A stretch of 64,000 bases of DNA. It comes from JAWLHU01 sp049324875 (GTDB lineage Bacteria > Bacillota > Sulfobacillia > Symbiobacteriales > Symbiobacteriaceae). Of this stretch, positions 17,084 to 25,692 are shown piece after piece; position 1 is the stretch's first letter, and the number at the start of each line of letters is the position of its first letter. The stretch lies in NCBI GenBank assembly GCA_049324875.1, contig JBMONC010000050.1, positions 21,965 to 85,964 on the forward strand. The letters are read 5' to 3'. The notes under the pieces are model-generated. The model made no database searches. It was given only the letters and a program-made list of their open reading frames with translations, and had not been told where the DNA came from. The position numbers were made by a program, and so were the translations under genes.

Positions 17084-18136
17084 ATGGGAGGGCGCCTGAT
17101 CAGCCTGGTGACCTGGCTGCTGGTTGGCGGCAGCCTTGTGATCATCATGGGGGGGCTGGCCGGGCGCCCGATCCTGCTGGCGGCGGTGCCCACCGGCTCC
17201 ATGCTGCCCGTGCTCCGGCCCGGCGATCTGATCGCCGTCGTCCCGCTCCTGGGGCGGCGGCTGGAGCCGGGGCAGATCGTGGTCTTCAAGACCGAGAAGG
17301 ACGAGAACTGGATCGTTCACCGGATCATCGGGGGCGACGAGGTGGAGGGGTTCATCACCCGCGGGGATGCCAACCCCGCCAACGACCCGCACCGGGTCTT
17401 CCCGCGGCACGTGACCGGGATCGTGCCGGTGGTGGGCGGGCGGGTGGCCAAGATTTCGGGCCTCGGCGCCCTCAGCCTGGGCCGGAGCCCGCTCTCCAGC
17501 CCATACGTGGCGGCCACGGCGATGCTCTTCGGCATCTACCTGCTCGCTGGGGACGAAAGTCTGCTGCGGGGGCGGCGACGGTTGCACCGGAGGCGGCAGC
17601 AGGGGCTGGGGGAGGTGCTGGCGGTCTACCTGGCCCTCGGTCTGGGGGTCTCGATGCTGACCTACCTCTCCGCCTGGTCGCTCAGCTCGCGGCAGGCCGG
17701 TCTGGTGGAGGTGGCTGAGCACCGGTACCCCTGGAGCCCCCGCAACCTGGTCCTGCTGGGGGAGGAACGGACCGAGAGCATCAGCCTGGAGAATCCGGCC
17801 CCCGTGCCCCTGATCATCGGCCTGAGCAGCAGTTCCAGCGCCTTCCGCTGGCAGCCGGGCTGGCTCTACCTGCCCCCCCGGAGCCGCCAGGATGTGACCC
17901 TGACCGTCACCGGGGAGGCGCTGGGGCGGCAGGAGGTGCTGCTGATCCAGTCGGTCCACCTGCCCTTCCTGCCCCTCCCGCTGCTCAGGGCGCTGGGGCG
18001 GATCCACTGGCATGCCCCCGCCGTCGCCATCGCCCTGGTCCCGCTGCTGCTGATGATGGCGGTGGCTCTGACCGACCGGCGGGTGGCCCGCCGGCTTCGG
18101 ACCCGGTGGCGGACGATTTCGCTGCGGGCGCGCTGA
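17084..18136 (+). CDS. SipW/archaeal-type signal peptidase I with C-terminal extension
   Basis: A protein of 350 residues. The first 150 residues are a signal peptidase I of the ER/archaeal/SipW class: catalytic Ser39 in PTGSMLP and His79 in IVHRIIGG replace the bacterial Ser-Lys dyad, and TRGDANPANDP is also present. SipW enzymes are usually about 190 residues; here an extra 200 residues add a helix, an Ig-like beta segment with SISLENPAPVPL, and another C-terminal membrane helix. Sited directly after three exported proteins, its likely substrates. Confidence 0.85.
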   Translation: MGGRLISLVTWLLVGGSLVIIMGGLAGRPILLAAVPTGSMLPVLRPGDLIAVVPLLGRRLEPGQIVVFKTEKDENWIVHRIIGGDEVEGFITRGDANPANDPHRVFPRHVTGIVPVVGGRVAKISGLGALSLGRSPLSSPYVAATAMLFGIYLLAGDESLLRGRRRLHRRRQQGLGEVLAVYLALGLGVSMLTYLSAWSLSSRQAGLVEVAEHRYPWSPRNLVLLGEERTESISLENPAPVPLIIGLSSSSSAFRWQPGWLYLPPRSRQDVTLTVTGEALGRQEVLLIQSVHLPFLPLPLLRALGRIHWHAPAVAIALVPLLLMMAVALTDRRVARRLRTRWRTISLRAR

Positions 18137-18151
18137 AAGGAGGGATCGCAG

Positions 18152-19246
18152 ATGCCACGGCGCTCCTACCGGGAGCTGCCCATACGGCCGCGGGCCGGCT
18201 CCCGTCAAAGGGGGCCCGGCTGGGGGCTGCTTGGGCTTGCCGCAGCGCTCTTCGCCCTCTCCCTGGGCGCCGTGGTCCGGGTCAGCGCCATGCCGGCGGA
18301 GGCCCGCACCCAGGAGGTCTGGTACAGCTACCAGCAGGAGCTGCACTACGACTTCACGGCGCGGGTGAAGCCCGGGACGATCTACGCGAGCGACCTGATC
18401 GCCTCCGGCGATCTGGTCCAGACCCGGGCCCCGGTGGAGCCGCCGGTCTACCGGCGGGCGCTGGTGGGTCCGCTGACCGAGTCGGTCCGGATCCGCCTGC
18501 CCTACCGCTTTGTGGCCGACCGGGAGGCCTGGCTGCAGGGCAGCTACGCCGTCGGGGGCGAGATCCGGGTCCCCAACCTCTGGCGGAAGGAGTACCGCTT
18601 TCTGGAGCCCCGCCGGTTCATCATCCGGACGGCGGAGCTCCGGCTGGACGAGCTGGTGGTGGAGGTGCCGGTCCGGCAGATCATCGACGAGGTCCGGCAG
18701 ACCAGCGAGGAGCTGCGGCTCCCCATCGACCAGATCGAGGTCCGGCTCTTCCCGGTGGTCCTGATCGAGGTGGGAGGGCAGCGGGAGGCGGTGACCGCCC
18801 GGCTGACGCCCGAGCTGATGCTGCTGATCCGCAACGGCGGGGCGGCGGTGGAGGTGGATGAGCCCCGCACCATCACCGACGCCCAGCGCTTTCAGACCGA
18901 GGAGCGGGTGGCGCTGACCGTCAGCCTCTGGCGCTGGAGCTGGCCGGTGGCCCAGTTCCGCCGCGCCGCCTACGCAGCGCTGGGGCTGGTGACCGTGGCC
19001 CTGGCGGTCCTGGGCTGGCGCCGGTGGGCCGGCGGGCGCGGGCGCCCGGCCGACGAGCTGCGCCGGCTGGGGGCCGGGCTGGTGCGGGCCGCCGAGTTCC
19101 GGCTGCCCGAGGGGGTGGCCCTGGTGGAGGTGACCCGGCTGGAGCAGCTGGTCCAGCTCCACCTGCAGACGGAGCGGCCGGTGGTCCAGGTGGGGCGGTG
19201 CTTCTACCTGCTGGACGGCTCCACCTGCTACCGCTGCGCCGGATGA
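18152..19246 (+). CDS. DUF5305-like membrane-anchored protein
   Basis: A protein of 364 residues. A membrane helix near residues 28-50 is followed by an extracytoplasmic domain starting YSYQQELHYDFTARVKPGTIY, which resembles DUF5305, a family found next to SipW-like peptidases, chiefly in archaea. A second membrane helix lies near 275-295, and a short cytoplasmic tail ends with DGSTCYRC. A GGAGG site precedes the start 15 bp after the peptidase gene. Role unknown; probably helps assemble or anchor the cassette's exported proteins. Confidence 0.7.
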   Translation: MPRRSYRELPIRPRAGSRQRGPGWGLLGLAAALFALSLGAVVRVSAMPAEARTQEVWYSYQQELHYDFTARVKPGTIYASDLIASGDLVQTRAPVEPPVYRRALVGPLTESVRIRLPYRFVADREAWLQGSYAVGGEIRVPNLWRKEYRFLEPRRFIIRTAELRLDELVVEVPVRQIIDEVRQTSEELRLPIDQIEVRLFPVVLIEVGGQREAVTARLTPELMLLIRNGGAAVEVDEPRTITDAQRFQTEERVALTVSLWRWSWPVAQFRRAAYAALGLVTVALAVLGWRRWAGGRGRPADELRRLGAGLVRAAEFRLPEGVALVEVTRLEQLVQLHLQTERPVVQVGRCFYLLDGSTCYRCAG

Positions 19247-19247
19247 G

Positions 19248-20492
19248 CTACCCCGGCTCCCCCACCAGCCGCTCGTGGGGGTCCCGGTGGACCAGCCGGT
19301 GGTGGACCCAGAGGCTGGAGGCCAGCAGGAGCGCCCCGGTGACCACGAAGACCGCCCGGGGCCCGAAGCCGTCGGCCACCCAGCCGCCGAGCGACGGGCC
19401 GAGCACCGCCCCGATGAACATGGCGCTGGTGTTGATGCCGTAGGCCCGCCCCCGGAAAGAGGGGTGGACGATGGCGGCCAGGGTGGCGTTGATGGCGGGG
19501 TGGACCGCCGCGGTCATCAGCCCGTAGAGGAAGCGGAGGAGGATCAGCCAGCCGACGGTGGTGACCAGCGACTGGGGCAGCACCAGCAGGCCGGCGGCGA
19601 CCAGGCCCAGGGAGAGGAGCCGGGCGAAGCCCCACCGCTCGCCCAGACGGGCCCAGCGGGGGGCGGCCAGCACGGTGGCGATGGCGGGCAGGGAGAAGAC
19701 GAAGCCGACGATGAACTCATGGGCGTCGCCCCGCCCGAAGAGCAGCTGGGTGAGGGCGCCGATGAAGGCCTCCTGCCGGAGCACCGGCACGAAGTTGGCC
19801 AGGATCGGCTCCAGGGACTGGATCGAGGCGTTGATCAGCATGGCGGAGAGCATCAGGGCGAAGAGGGTCCGGTTGCTGACCGCCAGCTTCAGATCCTCCA
19901 GCACGCTGGTGCGGGCCTTCCCGGCCCCCAGCACCCGCTCCCTGACCCCGAAGATCACCAGCACGGCGGCCGTCAGCACCAGGGCGCTGGCCACCCGCAT
20001 GGTCATCCGGATGCCCAGCACCTCGGCCAGGGTGCCGCCCAGCAGCGGCCCCAGGATGGAGCCGGAGGCGGTGCCGGTCTGCAGGACGGCCAGGGCCCGC
20101 CCCACCCGCTCCTCCGGGGTGTTGGTGGCCACCAGGGCGATGGCGGAGGGGATGAAGCCCGAGAGGGCGCCGTTCAGCATCCGCAGGCCGAAAAGCTGGT
20201 AGGGGTTGGTGACGAAGGACATCAGCAGGTAGATGATGCCGATGGAGAGCCCCGACCGGATGATCATCGGCTTCCGGCCGTACCGGTCGGCCAGGTTGCC
20301 CCAGACCGGCGACATGATCGAGCTGGCGACAAAGGTGATGGCGTAGGTCAGCCCCGCCCAGGTGTAGAGGTTTTCGGTCACCCCCAGCTCACTGATGAAC
20401 CGGGGCAGGAAGGGCATGACCAGCGAGAAGCTGCAGGCGGTCAGGAAGTTGCCCACCCAGAGGATATACAGGTTCCGCTGCGACTGATCCAT
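19248..20492 (-). CDS. MFS transporter, DHA1-type multidrug efflux
   Basis: Major facilitator protein of 414 residues with twelve predicted helices. The loop motif GNLADRYGRKPMI between helices 2 and 3 is the conserved MFS motif A, and the GTASGSILGPLLGG segment resembles drug-antiporter motif C. Proton-driven export of small molecules is likely; substrate unknown. Its 3' end meets the DUF5305-like gene with one base between them. On the minus strand a TATAAT (20524-20529) and GGGAGGCG site precede the ATG. Confidence 0.9.
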   Translation of the reverse strand: MDQSQRNLYILWVGNFLTACSFSLVMPFLPRFISELGVTENLYTWAGLTYAITFVASSIMSPVWGNLADRYGRKPMIIRSGLSIGIIYLLMSFVTNPYQLFGLRMLNGALSGFIPSAIALVATNTPEERVGRALAVLQTGTASGSILGPLLGGTLAEVLGIRMTMRVASALVLTAAVLVIFGVRERVLGAGKARTSVLEDLKLAVSNRTLFALMLSAMLINASIQSLEPILANFVPVLRQEAFIGALTQLLFGRGDAHEFIVGFVFSLPAIATVLAAPRWARLGERWGFARLLSLGLVAAGLLVLPQSLVTTVGWLILLRFLYGLMTAAVHPAINATLAAIVHPSFRGRAYGINTSAMFIGAVLGPSLGGWVADGFGPRAVFVVTGALLLASSLWVHHRLVHRDPHERLVGEPG

Positions 20493-20543
20493 CGAGTATT
20501 ACGCCTCCCGAATGATACACGAGATTATACATTAAGCCCATGA

Positions 20544-20572
20544 AGTCCTCCACCCGGGAGGGCTGATTTTTT
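20544..20572 (+). terminator. Terminator-like hairpin upstream of the flippase gene
   Basis: AGTCCTCC pairs with GGAGGGCT around a 5-base loop and is followed by GATTTTTTG on the plus strand. No plus-strand gene lies just upstream, so it would act as a leader attenuator for the flippase gene or be incidental. Confidence 0.4.
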
Positions 20573-20627
20573 GTGGCGCATGGGGTCGTCCGGCCACGCA
20601 TAGCTATCCCTGGAAGGGGGGAAGGGC

Positions 20628-22208
20628 GTGAGCCGGAAGGAGTCCCTGGTGCGCGGGGCGGTTGCGCTCGCCCTGGCCGGGCTGATCATCAAGCTCTCCA
20701 ACCTGCTGGTGCGCCTGCCGCTGACCCGGTTGATCGGCTCGGAGGGGCTGGGGATCTACCAGATGGCGCTCCCCGCCTTCAATGCCCTGCTGCACCTGGC
20801 GGCGGGGGGCGTGCCGGTGGCGGTGCAGAACCTGGTGGCCGAGTACACGGAGCGGCGGCGGCGAGCGGTGGCCGACCGGGTGCTCCGGCTGGCGCTGCTC
20901 TACGCCCTCCTGGCCGGCGGGGCTGCCACCTGCCTGCTGCTGGCGGGCGCCCCGCTCCTGGCCCGGCTGCTGGGCGACCCCCGCGCCTACCAGCCGCTGG
21001 TGGCGGTCGCCCCGGCGGTGCTCCTCTTCGCCCTGGACGCCATCTACCGCAACTACCTGCAGGGCCGCAAGGTGATCACCCCCAGCGCCGCCGCCTCGAT
21101 CCTGGAGCAGGGGACCAAGGTGCTGGTCACCCTCGGTGCCGCCTGGCTGCTGCTGCCCCTGGGCCGGGAGTACGCCGCTGCGGGCGCCGCCCTGGGCATC
21201 ACCGGCGGGGCGGTGGTCTCGCTGGGCTACATGATCTGGGCGGTCCGCCGGATCCGGACCGAGGACCGGGAGGAGCCCGAGCCCGCGGCCCTGCCGACCG
21301 GCCTGGGCCGGCGGATGCTGCAGCTGGCCTGGCCGGTGACGGTGGGCTCCATCACCCTGCCGCTGCTCAACGTGGTGGATGTGGGCATCGTCCAGCAGGG
21401 GTTCCGCAAGGCGGGCTACACCCTGGCCGAGGCCACCTCGCTCTACGGGGCTTACTCCGGCATCGCCGTGCAGGTGGTCTGGTTTCCCTTCGTGCTGACC
21501 AACGCCCTGGCCAACGCCACCGTGCCGACGCTGACGGCGGCCCAGGCCCGGGGCGACCGGGCCGCCGTGCGGGAGCGGGTGCTGATGGGGCTGCGGGCCG
21601 CCAGCCTGATCTGCCTGCCGGTGGCGATGGGGGCGATGATCCTGGCGGCGCCCATCGTCCGGCTCTTCGGCGAGCCCCTGGCCACCGAGCCGCTCCGCTA
21701 CATGGGCCCGGTCGCCCTGCTGGGCCCGCTCACCTGGATGACCGTGGCCCAGCTCCAGGCGCTGGGCGAGACGGCGGCGCCCATGCGCAACCTGGGCCTG
21801 GCCATGGCGGTCAAGCTGGTGCTGGACGCCCTCCTGGCGCCGATCCGCGGCGTGGACGTGCTGGGGGTGGCCGCCGCCAGCGTGGTGATGTTCCTGCTCT
21901 GCGTCTGGCTGAACGGGCGGACCCTGGCCCGGCTGCTGGGCGAGCCGCTCCCGTGGGGCCGCCTGCTGATGGGGCCGCTGGTCGCCTCGCTGGTGATGGG
22001 CGCCGGGGTGGCGGGCCTGCTTGCCGCCACCGGCGGGAGCTTCGGCCAGTGGGAGGCGCTCCTCGCCGCCCTGGCCACGGCGCCCTTTCTCTACGTCGGC
22101 GCCCTGATCGCCACCCGCAGCCTGACCCGGAGCGAGCTGCTGGGGCTGGCCGGCCCGCTGGCCCCCCGGCTGGAGCGCTGGCTGATGGTGATCTGGCCCT
22201 GGAGCTGA
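20628..22208 (+). CDS. SpoVB/MurJ-like polysaccharide flippase
   Basis: Membrane protein of 526 residues with about fourteen helices, of the oligosaccharidyl-lipid/MATE superfamily (polysaccharide biosynthesis, SpoVB branch). The N-terminus (AGLIIKLSNLLVRLPLTRLIG, then GLGIYQMALP) is characteristic. Such proteins flip lipid-linked cell-wall or spore-cortex precursors across the membrane. GTG 20628 follows a GGGGGGAAGG site. A strong hairpin terminator follows. Which lipid is moved cannot be read from sequence. Confidence 0.87.
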   Translation: MSRKESLVRGAVALALAGLIIKLSNLLVRLPLTRLIGSEGLGIYQMALPAFNALLHLAAGGVPVAVQNLVAEYTERRRRAVADRVLRLALLYALLAGGAATCLLLAGAPLLARLLGDPRAYQPLVAVAPAVLLFALDAIYRNYLQGRKVITPSAAASILEQGTKVLVTLGAAWLLLPLGREYAAAGAALGITGGAVVSLGYMIWAVRRIRTEDREEPEPAALPTGLGRRMLQLAWPVTVGSITLPLLNVVDVGIVQQGFRKAGYTLAEATSLYGAYSGIAVQVVWFPFVLTNALANATVPTLTAAQARGDRAAVRERVLMGLRAASLICLPVAMGAMILAAPIVRLFGEPLATEPLRYMGPVALLGPLTWMTVAQLQALGETAAPMRNLGLAMAVKLVLDALLAPIRGVDVLGVAAASVVMFLLCVWLNGRTLARLLGEPLPWGRLLMGPLVASLVMGAGVAGLLAATGGSFGQWEALLAALATAPFLYVGALIATRSLTRSELLGLAGPLAPRLERWLMVIWPWS

Positions 22209-22235
22209 CCGCTCGGAGCGGGCGGAAAGACAAAG

Positions 22236-22266
22236 ACCACCTGGACAGACCCAGGTGGCCTTTCTG
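22236..22266. terminator. Bidirectional terminator between flippase and marR-type gene
   Basis: CCACCTGG/CCAGGTGG stem with a 6-base loop; TTTCTG follows on the plus strand and TCTTTGTCTTT on the minus strand. It separates two convergent genes. Confidence 0.8.
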
Positions 22267-22273
22267 TACCCAT

Positions 22274-22771
22274 CTACATGGCCTCCGACTTCGGCTCCTC
22301 GGCGGGGCGGCCGCCCTCGCTCTTCAGCACGCCGTAGAGGCGCTCCATGGCCCGGAGCATGATGGCACGCTCGTCGGGCGACCAGATCTTGGCGATCTCG
22401 GCCATCTCCTTGGCCAGCTCGCCCTTGATCTCCCAGACCTTCTCGCCCTTCTCCGTCAGGCGGATGTTGACCACCCGGCGGTCCTCGGTGCTGCGCTCCC
22501 GCACCAGCCAGCCGTCTCGCTCGAGCCGGTCAGCCACCCCCGTCAGATTGCCACGGGAGCAGTTCAGCTCGTCGGCAAGGCTCCCCAGCGTGGTGGCGTC
22601 CCCGTACTGCGCCGCCAGCAGCAGCTGGTACTGCGGCATGGTCAGCCCGTACTTGCGGTTAAGGAAGCGGTGACACCGCTTCTCCACTAGGTCCGCAATG
22701 GTCTGCAGGAGCGGGAGGATGTTCTCCGGGGTAAACCGGTCCGCTGGAGTCGTTTCGGCCTGCTGTTTCAA
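22274..22771 (-). CDS. MarR-family transcriptional regulator
   Basis: A protein of 165 residues with the MarR winged helix: YGLTMPQYQLLLAA, then LADELNCSRGNLTGVADRLERDGWLVRERSTEDRRVVNIRLTEKG covering the recognition helix and wing. Such dimers usually repress efflux or stress genes and release DNA on ligand binding. The start is TTG 22771 with a GGTGAT site. It has its own consensus promoter upstream and shares a terminator with the flippase gene. Target not evident. Confidence 0.92.
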   Translation of the reverse strand: MKQQAETTPADRFTPENILPLLQTIADLVEKRCHRFLNRKYGLTMPQYQLLLAAQYGDATTLGSLADELNCSRGNLTGVADRLERDGWLVRERSTEDRRVVNIRLTEKGEKVWEIKGELAKEMAEIAKIWSPDERAIMLRAMERLYGVLKSEGGRPAEEPKSEAM

Positions 22772-22857
22772 GCCCGATCACCAACCTTTCAAGTTTTTGG
22801 GGCGGCACGGCCTGAACGGATGAGGGGAGGCCGTCCTTCCTGTGTCTTCCAGGAGTA

Positions 22858-22886
22858 ATTATCCCATACGACCCAAATAATGTCAA
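22858..22886 (-). promoter_or_regulatory. Promoter of the marR-type gene
   Basis: On the minus strand a perfect TTGACA (22881-22886) and GATAAT (22858-22863) are spaced exactly 17 bp. This is a strong vegetative-type promoter giving a leader of about 80 nt. Confidence 0.75.
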
Positions 22887-23162
22887 TAATAGGAGATGGT
22901 AAAAACGAACTCTTTTTTCTAATTTCTCCAAAGTGGGCTTCAGATGGATCGATCACCGCTCCCTCACTATCTTTCCCATGGACCGTATACTCATACATAT
23001 TCCCCGACAAACGAAGGTATGACGCTGGGGTCAAGCAGGTGACGAGCACGAACCCGCTGGAAAATGGGCCCTTGCCCACTAGCCTGTACCCCAGCAGCGT
23101 GATAAAATGCGGGAATATAGCTTGTTCAGGACAGATCGCAGCGCGTAAAGGGGTGGAGCGAG
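22887..23162. other. Noncoding interval upstream of pheA
   Basis: AT-richer stretch between the divergent marR-type and pheA genes. Open frames here have no ribosome site and show no family resemblance. It should hold the pheA promoter, but no -35/-10 pair with good spacing was found. Confidence 0.5.
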
Positions 23163-23993
23163 ATGGTGGTCGTCGCCTTTCAGGGAGAGCTCGGTGCATA
23201 TGGCGAGGAGGCGATCCGCTCGCTGTTCGGGGCCGAGGCGGAGCCGTATCCGTGCAAGTCGTTTCCGGACCTGTTCCAGGCGGTCTCCGGCGGCAAGGTT
23301 GACTACGGGCTGGCGCCCGTGGAGAACTCCCAGGCCGGCAGTATCAACGATGTCTACGACCTGCTCCGGCAGCATGACCTGTACGTCGGCGGGGAGGTGC
23401 TGCACCCGGTCAACCATGCCCTTCTGGCCCTGCCGGGCCAGTCGCTCGCCGACATCCGCCGGGTGATCTCCCACCCGCAGGCGCTCGCCCAGTGCGACCG
23501 GTACCTGCGGGAACTGGGGGTGGAGGTGGTGGCCACCTACGATACCGCCGGCTCGGCCAAGATGATCCGGGAGCAGGAACTGATGGGGGTTGCCGCCGTC
23601 GCCGGGGTGGGCGCTGCCCAGCGCTACGACCTGCAGATCCTGGCCTCGGGCATCCAGACCATCGCCGACAACTTCACCCGGTTCGTCCTGCTGCGGCGGA
23701 CGCCGGCTGAGCGCGGCCCCGGCCCGCACAAGACGATGCTGGTCATGTCGGTGGGCCACCGCCCCGGCTCGCTCTACCGGGCGCTGGGCGCGCTGGCGGA
23801 GCGCAACATCAACCTGCTGAAGCTGGAGTCCCGCCCCGCCCGCCACCGGCCCTGGGAGTACGTCTTCTACCTGGACTTCGAGGGGCACCGGGAGGACCCG
23901 CAGGTTCGGGAGGCGCTGGCGGAACTGGCCGACTATACCAACTTCTGCAAGGTGCTGGGCTCCTTTACCCGGGACCTTCGTCCTACGAGCTGA
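23163..23993 (+). CDS. pheA: Prephenate dehydratase
   Basis: Monofunctional prephenate dehydratase of 276 residues, converting prephenate to phenylpyruvate for phenylalanine synthesis. The catalytic domain (1-185) starts VAFQGELGAYGEEA and ends with the essential TRF in NFTRFVLL. A C-terminal ACT domain carries the GSLYRALGALAERNINLLKLESRP signature, implying feedback control by phenylalanine. No chorismate mutase domain is fused. The ATG has GGAGCGAG upstream. Confidence 0.95.
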   Translation: MVVVAFQGELGAYGEEAIRSLFGAEAEPYPCKSFPDLFQAVSGGKVDYGLAPVENSQAGSINDVYDLLRQHDLYVGGEVLHPVNHALLALPGQSLADIRRVISHPQALAQCDRYLRELGVEVVATYDTAGSAKMIREQELMGVAAVAGVGAAQRYDLQILASGIQTIADNFTRFVLLRRTPAERGPGPHKTMLVMSVGHRPGSLYRALGALAERNINLLKLESRPARHRPWEYVFYLDFEGHREDPQVREALAELADYTNFCKVLGSFTRDLRPTS

Positions 23994-24111
23994 TGGCACA
24001 ATAGGACTACAGGTTCATTTCGCCAGGCGGACTATACCAATGGGAGGATTTGCGGCCCCCCTCGCCGTAATTGACAGAAGGTGGCTATATCCCCCGTAAG
24101 GAGGAACGCCG

Positions 24112-24489
24112 TTGGCTAAGAAGATCCTCATCGCCGATGAGAGCGAAGCACTCCGCACATTGCTGCACGCCACACTCCGCGACCCGCGCTACGAGATCAT
24201 CCAGGCGTCGGGAGGGGTGCAGGCGCTTGCGCTCCGCGAGATGCATAAGCCGGATCTCGTCATCCTCGATGAGACCATGCCAGGGATCAACGGGGTCGAA
24301 GTCTGCCGGGCGATCAAGCGCAACCCTGTCTCCTCGCGGACGCCCGTGATCCTGATCACCGCCAAGGAGCAGGCGGAGAGCGCAGCGCTGGTGCAGAGCG
24401 CCGGTGCCGACGTCCACCTGACCCGGCCCTTCAGCCCCCTCAGCCTCCTCGGAACGGTGGAGCGCCTCCTGGCCGCAAGGGAGGAATGA
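24112..24489 (+). CDS. Single-domain response regulator receiver (CheY-like)
   Basis: A receiver domain of 125 residues with no output domain. Asp53 in LVILDETMPG is the phospho-acceptor and Asp9/Glu10 the acidic pair. The invariant lysine of the usual KPF motif is Arg105 (TRPFSP), which is unusual and may change phospho-signalling. The start is TTG 24112 with a perfect AAGGAGGA site. It overlaps the HD-GYP gene, so it probably controls or is controlled with that enzyme. Confidence 0.9.
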   Translation: MAKKILIADESEALRTLLHATLRDPRYEIIQASGGVQALALREMHKPDLVILDETMPGINGVEVCRAIKRNPVSSRTPVILITAKEQAESAALVQSAGADVHLTRPFSPLSLLGTVERLLAAREE

Positions 24490-24494
24490 CTGGC

Positions 24495-25325
24495 GTGAAC
24501 GACGACCTGTCCACGCTGACCCGTGCCGAGCTGGAGGCTCAGCTCCTCTTCTGGCGCACCCAGAGCCTGCTCCTGGCCGAGGATTTCGGGCGGCTGCGGC
24601 AGATGCTGACCGACCGGACCGGGGAGCTGGCGGAGATGCGGGCCCAGCTGGTGGCCTACGCCGAGGATCTGAACCGGGAGTACCAGCTGGAGCGGCAGCG
24701 GACCCAGGAGGTGGAGAGCCTGCTGGTGGCCACGGTCGGAGCGCTGGCCAACGCCATCGAGGCTCGGGACCCGTACACCCGGGGCCATACCGACCGGGTG
24801 GCCCGGGTGGCGCTGGGCATGTGCGCCCGCCTGGGATGGACCGAGAAGCAGCTGCAGACAGCCCGCATGGGCGCCCTGCTCCACGACATCGGCAAGATCG
24901 GCGTGCCCGACGCCGTCCTCCGGAAGCCGGGCCCCCTGGATGCCGAGGAGGTCGCCCTGATGCGCCGCCACCCCGAGATCGGGGCCGGCATCCTGCAGGG
25001 GATCGAGGCGCTGGCCCCGGCGGTTCCCTTCGTAATCGCCCACCACGAGCGGTGGGACGGCAAGGGCTACCCCCGCGGGCTCAAGGGGGAGGAGATCCCC
25101 CTGGAGGGGCGGATCCTGGCCATCGCCGACGCCTTTGACGCCATGACCAGCCTTCGGTCCTACCGGACCCCGGTAAGCCTGGAGGATGCGGCGGCCGAGA
25201 TCCAGGCGTGCGCAGGCACCCAGTTCGACCCGAACCTGGTGCCGGTCTTCATCAGCCTGTTTGAGGACGGGATCATCCAGCAGCTGTTGGAGCTGAACCC
25301 CCGCTGGGGGCTGTACGCTGTCTGA
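24495..25325 (+). CDS. HD-GYP domain protein, putative cyclic-di-GMP phosphodiesterase
   Basis: About 276 residues. A coiled-coil region (about 10-75) precedes the HD-GYP domain, with RDPYTRGHTDRV, the HD pair in LLHDIGKIG and the GYP loop in HHERWDGKGYPRGL, all metal and catalytic residues present. It should hydrolyse cyclic di-GMP. GTG 24495 is preferred because GGGAGG lies nine bases upstream; the ATG at 24486 is too close to that site. It pairs with the receiver gene as a split response regulator. A PilZ protein lies 10 kb away. Confidence 0.93.
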   Translation: MNDDLSTLTRAELEAQLLFWRTQSLLLAEDFGRLRQMLTDRTGELAEMRAQLVAYAEDLNREYQLERQRTQEVESLLVATVGALANAIEARDPYTRGHTDRVARVALGMCARLGWTEKQLQTARMGALLHDIGKIGVPDAVLRKPGPLDAEEVALMRRHPEIGAGILQGIEALAPAVPFVIAHHERWDGKGYPRGLKGEEIPLEGRILAIADAFDAMTSLRSYRTPVSLEDAAAEIQACAGTQFDPNLVPVFISLFEDGIIQQLLELNPRWGLYAV

Positions 25326-25330
25326 TCAGG

Positions 25331-25354
25331 AGCACCAGGGAGCCCCCTGGTGCT
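25331..25354 (+). terminator. Hairpin after the HD-GYP gene
   Basis: A perfect 10-bp stem AGCACCAGGG/CCCTGGTGCT with a 4-base loop, starting five bases after the stop. The T-run is poor, so it may stabilise the mRNA end rather than terminate fully. Confidence 0.55.
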
Positions 25355-25450
25355 GCCTGTTGGCGGCCCAGTCGGGCCGCCGGATCGATTGATGCCGGAG
25401 CGGAATTGGACTCATGCGCCAATCGAATGTGAAATCATATGAAAGAATGA

Positions 25451-25479
25451 TTGACACCGCCGGGTTATCCAGGTAAAAT
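25451..25479 (+). promoter_or_regulatory. Promoter of the ilv-leu operon leader
   Basis: Perfect TTGACA (25451-25456) and TAAAAT (25474-25479) with 17-bp spacing. The predicted start near 25486 places the ykkC-type aptamer and then the T-box within a 5' leader of about 500 nt. Confidence 0.8.
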
Positions 25480-25504
25480 GCCAATCAATATCTTCATACG
25501 AAAC

Positions 25505-25665
25505 GGAAGTGTACCTAGGGTTCCGCACCGCAAAGCGGTGGACTGGTCCGAGCGGTACAGCCCTGCAAGGCAGGGTACACCGTGGGTCAAAAACACCCCA
25601 GCGGCAAGTTCCGACATCCTCACCTGTACAGGGAGACGTGTCGAGCCGCCCGGGGGACTTTTTTT
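25505..25665 (+). promoter_or_regulatory. ykkC-family riboswitch, probable ppGpp class (subtype 2a)
   Basis: The conserved blocks ACCTAGGGTTCCG (from 25513), GACTGGTCCGAGCGGTACAG (25541-25560) and GTGGGTCAAAAACACCC (from 25583) match the ykkC core. An expression platform follows: ACCCCAGCGGC (25594-25605) can pair with GCCGCCCGGGGG (25645-25656), then a run of seven T. ykkC subtype 2a RNAs sense ppGpp and precede branched-chain amino-acid genes, as here; guanidine (subtype 1) and PRPP (2b) are the alternatives. The subtype is judged mainly from context. Confidence 0.75.
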
Positions 25666-25692
25666 ACACCCAAATTACAGATGGAACAAAAG

